A stretch of DNA of 43,550 nt, taken from the NCBI GenBank assembly GCA_009705225.1, contig WLCQ01000004.1:1-43550 (forward strand). The letters run 5' to 3'. The stretch is from Actinomycetota bacterium (GTDB lineage: Bacteria; Actinomycetota; Acidimicrobiia; Acidimicrobiales; Acidimicrobilacustridaceae). Numbering within the stretch: the first letter of the stretch is position 1; every line of letters starts with the position of its first letter. The notes beneath the pieces were generated by a model, which saw only the letters and a list, made by a program, of their open reading frames with translations, searched no databases and was not told the DNA's origin. Below are positions 8,906-16,932 of this stretch, in pieces. Position numbers and translations under genes: made by a program.

Positions 8906-9285
8906 GCCCCAGCATCGATGGCCGAGCGCTTGATCGCGTATCCGCCGATCACGTCGGCACCGCGTGACTCCATGATCGTCGTGAGCTTCTCGAGGGTCTT
9001 TCCCGTTTCGATGGCATAGGTGCAGAACACCGCACACCGTTTGCCAGTCATGAACGGGAGCTTCGAGAGGCGATCGCCACGGGCCGGCTTCTGACCGAAG
9101 AGGAAGAGGCCATCGGTCCAGCTTCCAACAATGACGAGATCAGCGTCGGCGAGAGCCTGGAAATCGATCTTCGTGGTGGAGCAGGCCACCGCATCAACGC
9201 CGGCCTCCACCAGATGCTCAGCAATACGAATCGCAGCCTTCTCGGTATTTCCGGTGAGGCTCTCGTGAATCACCACAGCGTTCAT
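8863..9285 (-). CDS. flavodoxin family protein
   Basis: A 140-residue protein beginning MNAVVIHESLTGNTEKAA, where SLTGNT is the FMN phosphate-binding loop of flavodoxins. VIVGSWTDGLFLFGQKPA and FCTYAIETGKTLEKL match the two flavin-ring loops. The ATG at 9285 is preceded by AAGGAG at 8 nt; an upstream in-frame ATG would run across the divergent promoter region and is rejected. Probably a soluble low-potential electron carrier or an FMN-dependent accessory protein. It lacks the acidic surface run of classical long-chain flavodoxins, so a partner cannot be named. Its end overlaps the GT87 gene by 43 bp, tail to tail. Confidence 0.88.
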   Translation of the reverse strand: MNAVVIHESLTGNTEKAAIRIAEHLVEAGVDAVACSTTKIDFQALADADLVIVGSWTDGLFLFGQKPARGDRLSKLPFMTGKRCAVFCTYAIETGKTLEKLTTIMESRGADVIGGYAIKRSAIDAGAQEFVDRLLGVLAV

Positions 9286-9376
9286 AGGGGGATCTCCTTG
9301 CGATGTCGACTGCTCGATCGTACCTCGCAGGTCAACATTCCTGTGCTCGCACCCGAGTGATGGCACACTTCGACTC

Positions 9377-10180
9377 GTGAACGTCCTCAGCGCGCTGCCT
9401 TGGTGGGTCCTCGTCCCGGGGACACTCCTCGTGATCGCCACGATCGCATTCCTCCTCCGATCGATGTTCGAGATTCTTCTCGGATCCTCGAAATCTCAGG
9501 CAGCATCGTTTGCCGCTCCGTTGATGCCGGCACTCGGCGTCCTCTTCGCCTTCATGTCTGGTTTTGCGATCACCGCTATGTGGGGTGGCCATACCGCCGC
9601 CGAGCTCACCGTGAGCAAAGAGGCGACTGCGAGCGATCAGCTCGCCTGGGCAGCGACGGCACGAAACGTTGATACGCAATCGATCCAAACCGCACTCGTG
9701 CGCTACATCGACTCCGTGGTTGAGTCGGAGTGGCCACTTCAGAGCCAAATGTCGCAATCACTGAATCGCCAGAGCGCCGATATCAAGAATCTCCAGCAGG
9801 CGGTGAGGTCCTCGGCATCGGACCCGACCGTCGGGCAGGCGGATGCAGCCGCTCTCATCAACGGCGTCGATGACCTCTCGACGCAGCGGGCAGCCCGTCT
9901 TGGTGCATCGAAAAGCTCAATGCCACTCGCGCTCTTCATCGCTCTGGTCGTCTCCGGTTTGGCACTCTGCCTGAACGCCTTGTTCGTCTCGGTGGCAGGT
10001 GAGCGACGTTCACGTATGGTGACGTATTCGATCATCGTCGTCGTCGCTCTTGATCTCGCAGTTCTTCTGATCCTCGCCGGCCCGTTCACCGGCTCACAAC
10101 AAGTGTCAAACTCACCGCTCATCGAGGTCCGCGAGCAGATCATCACCGGCCAGATGAGTTCAGAGGTTCTCCCCAACTGA
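9377..10180 (+). CDS. DUF4239 (bestrophin-like domain) membrane protein
   Basis: A 267-residue membrane protein. Two N-terminal hydrophobic segments (residues 8-27 and about 47-67) are followed by a helical soluble region that contains the [12 protein letters not shown] stretch typical of DUF4239, then two or three C-terminal membrane segments ending in [12 protein letters not shown], also diagnostic. DUF4239 has no established biochemical role; structural resemblance to bestrophin channels has been proposed for the family. The start is a GTG with no ribosome binding site; a weak CACACT hexamer ends 7 nt before it. Divergent from the flavodoxin gene. Family assignment is good, function unknown. 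Confidence 0.8.
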   Translation: MNVLSALPWWVLVPGTLLVIATIAFLLRSMFEILLGSSKSQAASFAAPLMPALGVLFAFMSGFAITAMWGGHTAAELTVSKEATASDQLAWAATARNVDTQSIQTALVRYIDSVVESEWPLQSQMSQSLNRQSADIKNLQQAVRSSASDPTVGQADAAALINGVDDLSTQRAARLGASKSSMPLALFIALVVSGLALCLNALFVSVAGERRSRMVTYSIIVVVALDLAVLLILAGPFTGSQQVSNSPLIEVREQIITGQMSSEVLPN

Positions 10181-10212
10181 TCCACCGTTCGTCGGGCTGC
10201 CCGCCTCGGCGA

Positions 10213-10218
10213 TACGGT
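10213..10218 (+). promoter_or_regulatory. putative -10 element (TACGGT) of the fumarase gene
   Basis: TACGGT fits TANNNT and ends 6 nt before the ATG at 10225. There is no Shine-Dalgarno sequence in the interval, so a leaderless transcript is likely. Confidence 0.45.
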
Positions 10219-10224
10219 TCGGGC

Positions 10225-11862
10225 ATGGCTGACTTCCAGTATCAGGACCTTCTTCCGCTCGGACCCGACGACACCGAGTATCGGCTCATCTCGACCGAGG
10301 GAGTCAGCACCGTCGAGACTCCCGTGGGTGAGTTCCTCAAGGTTGAACCCGAGGCGCTCCGGAGGCTCAGTGCGGAGGCGATGTTCGACATCAACCATTT
10401 TCTTCGTACCGGCCATCTGGCCCAACTCCGTTCGATCCTCGACGATCCAGAGGCGTCGGGTAATGACAGGTTCGTTGCGTACGACCTACTGCAGAACGCG
10501 AACATCGCCGCTGGTGGGGTGCTGCCGTCATGTCAGGACACCGGAACCGCAATCATCAAGGCAAAACGCGGTCAGTTCGTTCTCACCAAAGGCGGTGACG
10601 AGGCTCATCTCGCCCGCGGCGTCTACGACACCTATCTCCACGACAATCTGCGTTACTCGCAGATGGCGCCGCTCGACATGTACCGCGAGGTCAACACCGG
10701 GACCAATCTTCCGGCCGAGATCGACATCTCTGCCGTCGACGGCGCCGCCTACAAGTTCTTCTTCATGGCCAAGGGTGGCGGTTCGGCCAACAAGAGCTAT
10801 CTCTTCCAGGAAACCAAGGCGTTGCTGAACCCGGCCTCACTTCTCGAGTTCATCGCCCAGAAGATGGATCTTCTTGGAACTTCGGCGTGTCCCCCGTATC
10901 ACCTCGCTGTCGTGATCGGCGGCACCTCTGCGGAGTTCGCACTGAAGACAGCGAAGATGGCGTCGGCTCGTTATCTCGACTCCCTTCCCATCACCGGGAA
11001 CGATCTGGGACGCGGTTTCCGTGATCTCGAACTCGAGGCAGCGTTCCTGGATGTTTCCCGTCAATCTGGCATCGGCGCCCAGTTCGGCGGCAAGTACTTC
11101 TGCCATGACGTCCGCGTGATCAGGCTTCCCCGACACGGCGCTTCCTGTCCGGTCGCCATCGCGGTCTCCTGCTCTGCCGATCGACAGGCCCTGGGCAAGA
11201 TCACTTCGGAAGGCATTTTCCTCGAGAACCTCGAACGCGATCCTGCCCAGTTCCTCCCCGAGGTCACTGACTCGCATCTCGACGACGACGTGGTGAAGAT
11301 CGACCTCAACCAGCCGATGAGCGAGATCCGCGCCGCCCTTTCGCAACTTCCGATCAAGACTCGGCTATCGCTTTCGGGACCGGTTGTCGTCGCACGCGAT
11401 ATCGCCCACGCAAAACTGAAGGAACGCATCGACGCTGGTGAAGGACTTCCGCAATATCTGAAGGATCACTGCGTGTACTACGCCGGCCCGGCAAAAACTC
11501 CTGAGGGTTACGCGTCGGGCTCATTCGGACCGACAACCGCCGGTCGTATGGATTCCTACGTCGACCTCTTCCAGGAACACGGTGGCAGCTTCGTGATGCT
11601 CGCCAAGGGCAACCGCTCAAAGGCGGTCACCGATGCGTGTAAACGCCACGGCGGCTTTTACCTCGGATCCATCGGCGGACCCGCCGCAAGGCTGGCCCAG
11701 GACTGCATTCGTTCGGTCGAGGTTCTCGAGTATCCCGAACTCGGGATGGAAGCCGTTTGGAAGATCGAGGTCGAGAACTTCCCGGCCTTCGTGGTGGTCG
11801 ATGACAAGGGCAACGACTTCTTCCAGGAAGTCATCGCCAGCCGACCGGTGACCCTCAGCTGA
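10225..11862 (+). CDS. class I [4Fe-4S] fumarate hydratase
   Basis: A 545-residue enzyme matching the long, single-chain class I fumarases (E. coli FumA/FumB type). It interconverts fumarate and L-malate in the TCA cycle. The three cluster-binding cysteines are visible: C103 in [11 protein letters not shown]222 in [10 protein letters not shown] and C316 in [11 protein letters not shown]. The C-terminal beta-domain contains [17 protein letters not shown] and the [19 protein letters not shown] stretch that lines the active site. Length is normal and nothing is broken. Transcribed alone; it converges on the acyl-CoA ligase gene with a 24-bp gap. Such enzymes are sensitive to oxygen and superoxide. 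Confidence 0.96.
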   Translation: MADFQYQDLLPLGPDDTEYRLISTEGVSTVETPVGEFLKVEPEALRRLSAEAMFDINHFLRTGHLAQLRSILDDPEASGNDRFVAYDLLQNANIAAGGVLPSCQDTGTAIIKAKRGQFVLTKGGDEAHLARGVYDTYLHDNLRYSQMAPLDMYREVNTGTNLPAEIDISAVDGAAYKFFFMAKGGGSANKSYLFQETKALLNPASLLEFIAQKMDLLGTSACPPYHLAVVIGGTSAEFALKTAKMASARYLDSLPITGNDLGRGFRDLELEAAFLDVSRQSGIGAQFGGKYFCHDVRVIRLPRHGASCPVAIAVSCSADRQALGKITSEGIFLENLERDPAQFLPEVTDSHLDDDVVKIDLNQPMSEIRAALSQLPIKTRLSLSGPVVVARDIAHAKLKERIDAGEGLPQYLKDHCVYYAGPAKTPEGYASGSFGPTTAGRMDSYVDLFQEHGGSFVMLAKGNRSKAVTDACKRHGGFYLGSIGGPAARLAQDCIRSVEVLEYPELGMEAVWKIEVENFPAFVVVDDKGNDFFQEVIASRPVTLS

Positions 11863-11886
11863 GTTCGATCCAGCCCGGCCAGTTTC

Positions 11887-13464
11887 TCAGCTGCGGCGGG
11901 GCGGCGGGCTCCACGGCTTGTCGCGGAACATGTCGCGAATGTCCTGCTTGAGCACCTTACGAAGCGTTTGGTTGCGCGGAAGTTCGTCGAGGATCTCGAG
12001 CTGTTCGGGAACCTTCTGCATCATGAGATCGGCAGCCTTGAGATAGGAGACCATCTCTTCGAGTGTCAGGTCATCAGCACCCGGAACTCGTTCAACCACA
12101 GCACACACGCGCTCACCGCGTTCACGGTCAGGTAGTCCGACGACAGCAACGTCGTTGACGAGCGGGTGCTGGTAGAGGAGGTCCTCGATCTCCTTGGCCG
12201 AGATGTTTTCGCCCTTTCGGATGATGACGTCCTTCAGTCGGCCGGTAAGCACGACGTGTCCGCTCTCGTCGATATGACCGAGATCCCCGGTACGGAACCA
12301 ACCGTCACTGTCGAACGCATCGGCGTCGAGCGAGGAGTCGGTGTATCCCTTGAATACCATCGGGCCCTTCAGACGGACCTCGCCGTCCTCGCCCGGGCCG
12401 CACACACGGCCATCGGCATCGACCATACGAATGTGGATCCCGGTGACCGGGGCACCATCGGAGAACATCAACTGATCATGGGTGTCGGTGGGGCCACCCT
12501 GGGCGATCATCGGGCATTCGGTCATGCCATAGCCATGACAGACGGGGATCCCCATCTCTTCGAGAACCTCGACGAACATCTCAGGTGGCTTCGGAGCCCC
12601 TCCACCCGACAGCAGACGCAGTGACGGGATGATCGGAACACCCGGCTGTGTGCGTTGCTTGGCGAGGTACATCTGGTAGAAGGCGGGGCCTCCACCGGCC
12701 ATTGTTGCGCCCTTGCGACTGAAGAGATCGACGGCCGCCTCGAGCTGGAATGCTTCGACGATCACTGCGCCACAGCCACGGTAGAGCAGCATCATCAGGT
12801 AATCGGGACCAGCGATATGCGCGTACGGAAACGCGATTGAACCGACATCGTCGGTTGTGAGCTCAAGCGCATCGGCGAGACCGAGCCCGCCCGCCATCAG
12901 AGTGCTGTCGCTGTGCTTCACGCCCTTCGGAGCCGACGTGGTTCCCGAGGTGTAATAGATCCAGCGAACGCCCTCGCCATCGGTAGGGGCCGGGGGCAGG
13001 GTGCTGGGGTCCCCGCTTGGAAGCGAGTCGTAGGTGACGAGAACAGTCGGAGCAACCCCGTGATCGGCCGCAATGCGCTCCGCCATGGCTACGAAGTCGA
13101 ACCCGTTCCAATCACCGGGAACACAGAGGAACTCGGCACCGGTCTGCCCAACGACGAAGCCCACCTCACGGTCGCGGTAGATGGGAATGATCGGATTTTG
13201 GACTGCGCCGAGACGAGCGAGGGCGAGCGACAGGGCGACTGTCTCGATGCGGGTCGGCAATTGCCACGTAACTCGGGTACCGGCAGTAACGCCCATGCCG
13301 TGAAGACCGGCGGCGGTGCGCTCCGCCAGATCGCGGAGGGCACCAAAGGTGATCTCACGGTCGTCTTGGTCGATGAGCACAACGACATCGGGCGAGGCTG
13401 CAGCACGCGCCTCGAGCAGCTCCCACATCGTCGTCGCCTGAAGCATCGTTTCCTGTGAACTCAC
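11887..13464 (-). CDS. acyl-CoA synthetase (AMP-forming; cyclohexanecarboxylate-CoA ligase-like)
   Basis: A 525-residue ANL-superfamily ligase. It would activate a carboxylic acid to acyl-AMP and then acyl-CoA. Visible motifs are the P-loop YYTSGTTSAPKGVKHS (170-185), YGMTECPM (312-319), TGDLGHIDESGHVVLTGR, the hinge Lys region LKDVIIRKGENI, and a C-terminal catalytic-lysine region LRKVLKQDI. The overall pattern (IYRDREVGFVVGQTGAEFL near residue 95) resembles cyclohexanecarboxylate-CoA ligases, but ring acid specificity is inference; medium-chain acids are equally possible. The start is a GTG preceded by GAGGAGGA. Divergent from the alcohol dehydrogenase, with 97 bp between. Confidence 0.9.
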   Translation of the reverse strand: MSSQETMLQATTMWELLEARAAASPDVVVLIDQDDREITFGALRDLAERTAAGLHGMGVTAGTRVTWQLPTRIETVALSLALARLGAVQNPIIPIYRDREVGFVVGQTGAEFLCVPGDWNGFDFVAMAERIAADHGVAPTVLVTYDSLPSGDPSTLPPAPTDGEGVRWIYYTSGTTSAPKGVKHSDSTLMAGGLGLADALELTTDDVGSIAFPYAHIAGPDYLMMLLYRGCGAVIVEAFQLEAAVDLFSRKGATMAGGGPAFYQMYLAKQRTQPGVPIIPSLRLLSGGGAPKPPEMFVEVLEEMGIPVCHGYGMTECPMIAQGGPTDTHDQLMFSDGAPVTGIHIRMVDADGRVCGPGEDGEVRLKGPMVFKGYTDSSLDADAFDSDGWFRTGDLGHIDESGHVVLTGRLKDVIIRKGENISAKEIEDLLYQHPLVNDVAVVGLPDRERGERVCAVVERVPGADDLTLEEMVSYLKAADLMMQKVPEQLEILDELPRNQTLRKVLKQDIRDMFRDKPWSPPPRRS

Positions 13465-13549
13465 GGTTCCTCCTCTGATCGAACCTCTCCATCATTGCGC
13501 GTGGAACGCGGTCCGTCGCAGTTGGCCGATCGCCGTCGAATGGTCGTGG

Positions 13550-13555
13550 CAGGAT
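13550..13555 (+). promoter_or_regulatory. putative -10 element (CAGGAT) of the alcohol dehydrogenase gene
   Basis: CAGGAT ends 6 nt before the ATG at 13562. The surrounding GTGGCAGGAT is repeated exactly, at the same distance from an ATG, upstream of the LLM oxidoreductase at 27336. The AGGA could instead act as a short ribosome binding site. Confidence 0.35.
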
Positions 13556-13561
13556 GCTCGC

Positions 13562-14614
13562 ATGACCGAGATGATGAAGGCCTACCGAATCGTCGAATGG
13601 GAGCACGCTCCCGAACTCACTGAAGCTCCCGTGCCGGAGCCCGGACCTGGCGAAATCGTCGTGCGAGTGGCCGGTAACGGACTCTGCCATTCCGATGTGG
13701 GCATGGCTCAGATGCCAGGAGCCATCGCCGACATGATCGGTTGGAAATTGCCCTTCACCCTCGGCCACGAGGTGGGTGGCCATGTGGCGATGCTCGGAGC
13801 GGGAGTCACGGCCTTCGCCGAGGGCGACGCCGTGGCAGTCATTTCCCCACACTCCTGCGGAACCTGCCGCTGGTGCGTCAGTGGCCAAGACTGTTTGTGC
13901 GATGACTCGATCGTTGGGCGCGGGTACGGCATCGATGGTGGGCTGGCCCGATACGTGCTCGTCTCATCCACCCGCGAACTCATTCGCCTCGAGGGCCTCG
14001 ATCCTCTGCACGCCGGACCTCTTACCGACGCTGGGTCGACATCGATGCACGCAGTGAAGCGAGCGCTGCCCCGAATCCAACCGGGAGGCAACGTCGTCGT
14101 CATCGGTGCCGGAGGACTCGGGGCGTTCGCCATCCAGTTCCTGCGCGAACTCACCAGCGCCCACATCATCGCTGTCGACATGGCACCGAAGCGTCTTGCA
14201 TATGCAAGAGAACTCGGAGCCTCGACCACGATGGAGGGCGTCACCGATGACACCGCAGGCGACATTCTCCGGATCACCGGCGGGGGTGCCGATGCGGTGT
14301 TCGACTTCGTCGGAATCGACGACACCATCAAACAAGGCCTGAGGAGCACCGGACGCGGTGGTGCGTACGCACTCATCGGCGCGGCGAACGGAACGCTGCG
14401 GGGCGCCGACTGGTTCAGTTCGCTTCCCAAGGATGGAGAGGTCTTCTCCTTCCAAGCATCGAACATCGCTGATGCTCTTGACGTGTTCGCTCTCGCAAAT
14501 GCCGGACGCCTGCAGATCGACATCGATGTCTTCCCACTCGATCGAGTGGCCGAAGCCTATGAACTGATGGAAGCTGGCGAACTGCGGGGCCGGGCTGTCG
14601 TTGTTCCCGACTGA
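13562..14614 (+). CDS. zinc-dependent alcohol dehydrogenase (MDR family), NAD(P)-dependent
   Basis: A 350-residue medium-chain dehydrogenase. Catalytic zinc ligands are C42 (NGLCHSD) and H69-E70 (LGHEVGG). The structural zinc loop has four cysteines, C99, C102, C105 and C113. The Rossmann motif VVIGAGGLGAFAIQFL follows near residue 180, and VDMAP shows an acidic residue after beta-2, favouring NAD over NADP. It would oxidise a secondary or primary alcohol, or reduce the carbonyl. Placed head to head with an acyl-CoA ligase, it may act on a hydroxyacyl intermediate, but this is inference. It converges on the MarR gene, 20 bp apart. Confidence 0.93.
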   Translation: MTEMMKAYRIVEWEHAPELTEAPVPEPGPGEIVVRVAGNGLCHSDVGMAQMPGAIADMIGWKLPFTLGHEVGGHVAMLGAGVTAFAEGDAVAVISPHSCGTCRWCVSGQDCLCDDSIVGRGYGIDGGLARYVLVSSTRELIRLEGLDPLHAGPLTDAGSTSMHAVKRALPRIQPGGNVVVIGAGGLGAFAIQFLRELTSAHIIAVDMAPKRLAYARELGASTTMEGVTDDTAGDILRITGGGADAVFDFVGIDDTIKQGLRSTGRGGAYALIGAANGTLRGADWFSSLPKDGEVFSFQASNIADALDVFALANAGRLQIDIDVFPLDRVAEAYELMEAGELRGRAVVVPD

Positions 14615-14616
14615 GC

Positions 14617-14663
14617 CTCAGGCTTCTTCGTATCTCAGGCTTCTCTGTCCGACCTGAGATACG
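14617..14663. repeat. 11-bp direct repeat plus 11-bp perfect inverted repeat at the ADH/MarR junction
   Basis: CTCAGGCTTCT occurs at 14617-14627 and again at 14634-14644. Overlapping the second copy, CGTATCTCAGG (14629-14639) is perfectly complementary to CCTGAGATACG (14653-14663), leaving a 13-nt loop. The structure includes the last codons and the stop of the MarR gene. There is no T-tract on either strand, so it is not a textbook terminator; it may stall convergent transcription or bind a protein. Confidence 0.6.
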
Positions 14664-15120
14664 GAGTCGACTGCAGGTCGTCGACGAGGCGGACGAGCAG
14701 TATCCCGAGCTGCTCACGTTCCTCATCGGTCCAGGAGGCGAGCGCACGGCTGAGCTGGGCGTGTCGCACGCGTTCGAAGCGACGGGCCACGTCTTTGCCG
14801 CGTTCCGTGGCCTCGACCAGCACGATGCTTCGGTGTTGTGGACTCGGAGCGCGCACCACAAGGCCCTCGGATTCAAGCATCTTGATCTGACGACTCACCG
14901 CACCGGTATCCATGCGAGCGGAACGGGCGAGATCACCAACGGGTAACGGATCCCGATCAGCCAGCGCACGCAGAACGTTCATCGCCTGCTCGGAAAGTTC
15001 GACCCCTGCGGCTCCGGCCATCCCCACGTGTACCCCTCGACTCGAGAGCAATCGCCCGAGCCGGGTGATGCCGAGTCGCACGGCGACGAGCTGATCCTCG
15101 ATCTTTGGCTTCTTGGACAT
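14635..15120 (-). CDS. MarR family transcriptional regulator
   Basis: A 161-residue winged-helix regulator. The DNA-binding core is visible at about residues 42-110: LSEQAMNVLRALADR, the recognition helix MDTGAVSRQIKMLESEGLV, and the wing QHRSIVLVEATERGK. The C-terminal helix WTDEEREQLGILLVRLVDDL forms the dimer interface. MarR proteins usually repress neighbouring catabolic or efflux genes and are released by aromatic or acyl ligands. It lies 29 bp downstream of a same-strand amidohydrolase gene, so it is probably cotranscribed with it, and converges on the alcohol dehydrogenase. An inverted repeat spans its 3' end. Confidence 0.9.
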   Translation of the reverse strand: MSKKPKIEDQLVAVRLGITRLGRLLSSRGVHVGMAGAAGVELSEQAMNVLRALADRDPLPVGDLARSARMDTGAVSRQIKMLESEGLVVRAPSPQHRSIVLVEATERGKDVARRFERVRHAQLSRALASWTDEEREQLGILLVRLVDDLQSTPYLRSDREA

Positions 15121-15149
15121 GATCGGTGATCAGCTCGCGCCGTTGCGGA

Positions 15150-16346
15150 TCAGGCTCGTTGGAACGCCGGGCTCTGGTGGTCGGGGACCACTGTGAGCGG
15201 CTCGGCAAGATCGGCCACGGTGGGTCCAATCTTTGCCGCGATGGGCTTGAGGGCCTCGAGGTCGAATCCGTACACAGACGCTGCGTTCTCGGAGAGGATC
15301 TTGCGCATGTCCGCTTCGCTCCAGCCCTTGAAGCTATGTCGAAGCGACTCGCGGGAGAGCGGCGAGCAAGCCTCATTGTGCGGGTAATCGCTCCCCCACA
15401 TGATCTTGTCGATACCGATGTCGTGGAAGGTGGAAGCTTCACCAGGCGACGGGAAACTTGCTCCGAGGAAACAGTTGCGCCGGAAGTAGTCGCTCGGCCG
15501 ATGCGGGAGCGCCCCGGACTTCGGCATGCCGATCTCACCGATTCGACCATTCACCATCGAGTTATGGATGTCGTCCATGCGGGTGAGCGCAGGAGGAAGC
15601 CAAGAGGTTCCCTGCTCGGTCATGATGAACTTGAGGCCAGGGAATCGTTCGAACACGCCCGCCATGATCAGGTGCCAGATCGCCCTGTTGGCGAAGAACC
15701 CGGACTCGAGTACGAACATCGTGATCGCCGAGTCATGCTTGCCGTAGTTCGGGATGCCACTGCCACCGGCATGGTGGGTGATCGACATGTCGAGGTCTTG
15801 GCACACCGCCCACAGTGGGTCGTAGATGGCAGAGAACAACGGATCGATCCACGGCGTGTCGGGCGAGACTCCGGGCAGCAGGATGCCGCGCAGACCCTGC
15901 TCACGCGCCCACTTCACATCGGCGATGGCTTCGTCGACATCGTTGAGCGCGATCTGGGCGAGCCCGGCCCTGCGCTCCGGTGACTCAGCGACGAAGTCGA
16001 CCAGCCAGCGATTGTGTGCACGGAGCCCGGCGAGACGCCTCGGGAAGTCCGCCGTCGAGGGAGCGGGAGCAATGACCACGCCGGTTGGGAAGAACGGAGG
16101 AACGGTGTTGGGGAAAAGCACCTCGGCGGCAACACCTTCAGCGTCGAGATCGCCGTTTCGTCGTTCGGTATCCCAGTTCCGGGTTCGACCGTCGTCCTGG
16201 AGATCACGGAACGGGTTCTTGTACTCGCCGCGCCAGGCGTCGAACTCAACCTGCATCTCCGCCGTGAGGTACTCGCGGTACTGGGCGTGACTTCCACCGG
16301 CGTGGCCGTCAGCGGAGATGATCGTGTAGCGGTCGTCTGCTGCCAT
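15150..16346 (-). CDS. amidohydrolase 2 family metal-dependent hydrolase
   Basis: A 398-residue TIM-barrel hydrolase of the amidohydrolase-2 (ACMSD-like) group. The N-terminal metal site appears as ISADGHAG (D13, H15). A mid-barrel His pair is in SITHHAGGSG, and the C-terminal Asp is in MWGSDYPHNEA, the signature of this group. Family members hydrolyse or decarboxylate ring-cleavage products and related acids; the substrate cannot be deduced. The ATG at 16346 is preceded by GAGGAG at 5 nt, inside a short CTCCTNAGGAG palindrome. It is followed by the MarR gene and preceded, after a 169-bp gap, by the DUF35 gene. Confidence 0.88.
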   Translation of the reverse strand: MAADDRYTIISADGHAGGSHAQYREYLTAEMQVEFDAWRGEYKNPFRDLQDDGRTRNWDTERRNGDLDAEGVAAEVLFPNTVPPFFPTGVVIAPAPSTADFPRRLAGLRAHNRWLVDFVAESPERRAGLAQIALNDVDEAIADVKWAREQGLRGILLPGVSPDTPWIDPLFSAIYDPLWAVCQDLDMSITHHAGGSGIPNYGKHDSAITMFVLESGFFANRAIWHLIMAGVFERFPGLKFIMTEQGTSWLPPALTRMDDIHNSMVNGRIGEIGMPKSGALPHRPSDYFRRNCFLGASFPSPGEASTFHDIGIDKIMWGSDYPHNEACSPLSRESLRHSFKGWSEADMRKILSENAASVYGFDLEALKPIAAKIGPTVADLAEPLTVVPDHQSPAFQRA

Positions 16347-16515
16347 GAGGACTCCTCAGGAGAATGATCAGTGCGTGGTCCGGTCGAACCCGCAGACGAA
16401 CGGTACACCTATGAGTCTTGACTGAATCAACACTGGCGGTGTGAATTCTGTCTCTTCGTCTCCGGTGATGGCGAGGGCGAGGGATCGGGATAGCCAGGCC
16501 TCCCTGCGGCGCCGA

Positions 16516-16932
16516 TCACTTCAGCCGTGCGTACGGGAGCGTGACCCCGTCAGCTGTCGCATGAAAAGAGATCTCCACAGCAGCGCCAACGAAGAGGGCC
16601 TCGGTCTCACAGTCGATAACGCACGTGAGCAGGAACCAGCCCTCCGAAAGTTCGATGATCGCTGGCGCGTAGGGAACCTGAAAATCCTGAGTCACCGGAC
16701 GCCACACAATTGTGTAGCTGTGAATCACTCCCGTTCCCGAACTCGACTCCCAGACCAACGTGTCCGCCCCGCACGCGGAACAGACCGCCGCCGGTGTGTG
16801 CACGGGATGGGAACACGACATGCAGCGCTGGAAGCGGAGCTCACCGCGTGCACAGCCTTCCCAGTAGGGCTCGGAGAAAATCGACGTCGCAGGCGCAGTG
16901 ATCGGTCCGGGTTGGGCGTGCAATCGGGTCAT
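16516..16932 (-). CDS. DUF35 zinc-ribbon/OB-fold protein, partner of thiolase-like enzyme
   Basis: A 138-residue two-domain protein. A rubredoxin-like zinc ribbon is formed by C37, C40, C51 and C54 (RCMSC and VCSACGAD), followed by an OB-fold beginning about LVWESSSGTGVIHSYTIV. Such DUF35 proteins bind acyl-CoA and form obligate complexes with thiolase-like enzymes, for example ChsH2 domains with the aldolase Ltp2 in steroid side-chain degradation, or ketothiolase/HMG-CoA synthase complexes in archaea. The chosen ATG at 16932 overlaps the thiolase-like gene by ATGA; an upstream start would remove that coupling. Strong support from family and context for a heteromeric complex. Confidence 0.9.
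   Translation of the reverse strand: MTRLHAQPGPITAPATSIFSEPYWEGCARGELRFQRCMSCSHPVHTPAAVCSACGADTLVWESSSGTGVIHSYTIVWRPVTQDFQVPYAPAIIELSEGWFLLTCVIDCETEALFVGAAVEISFHATADGVTLPYARLK

Noticed and set aside
13562-14614. Naming the alcohol dehydrogenase and ligase as a cyclohexanecarboxylate degradation pair
   Set aside because: Similarity is to broad families; no ring-specific dehydrogenase, hydratase or ring-opening hydrolase is present to support a named pathway.
16347-16515. Imperfect TTGA-N5-TCAA dyad upstream of the amidohydrolase at 15150
   Set aside because: Only four matching bases per arm and no second copy found; too weak to call an operator of the nearby MarR protein.
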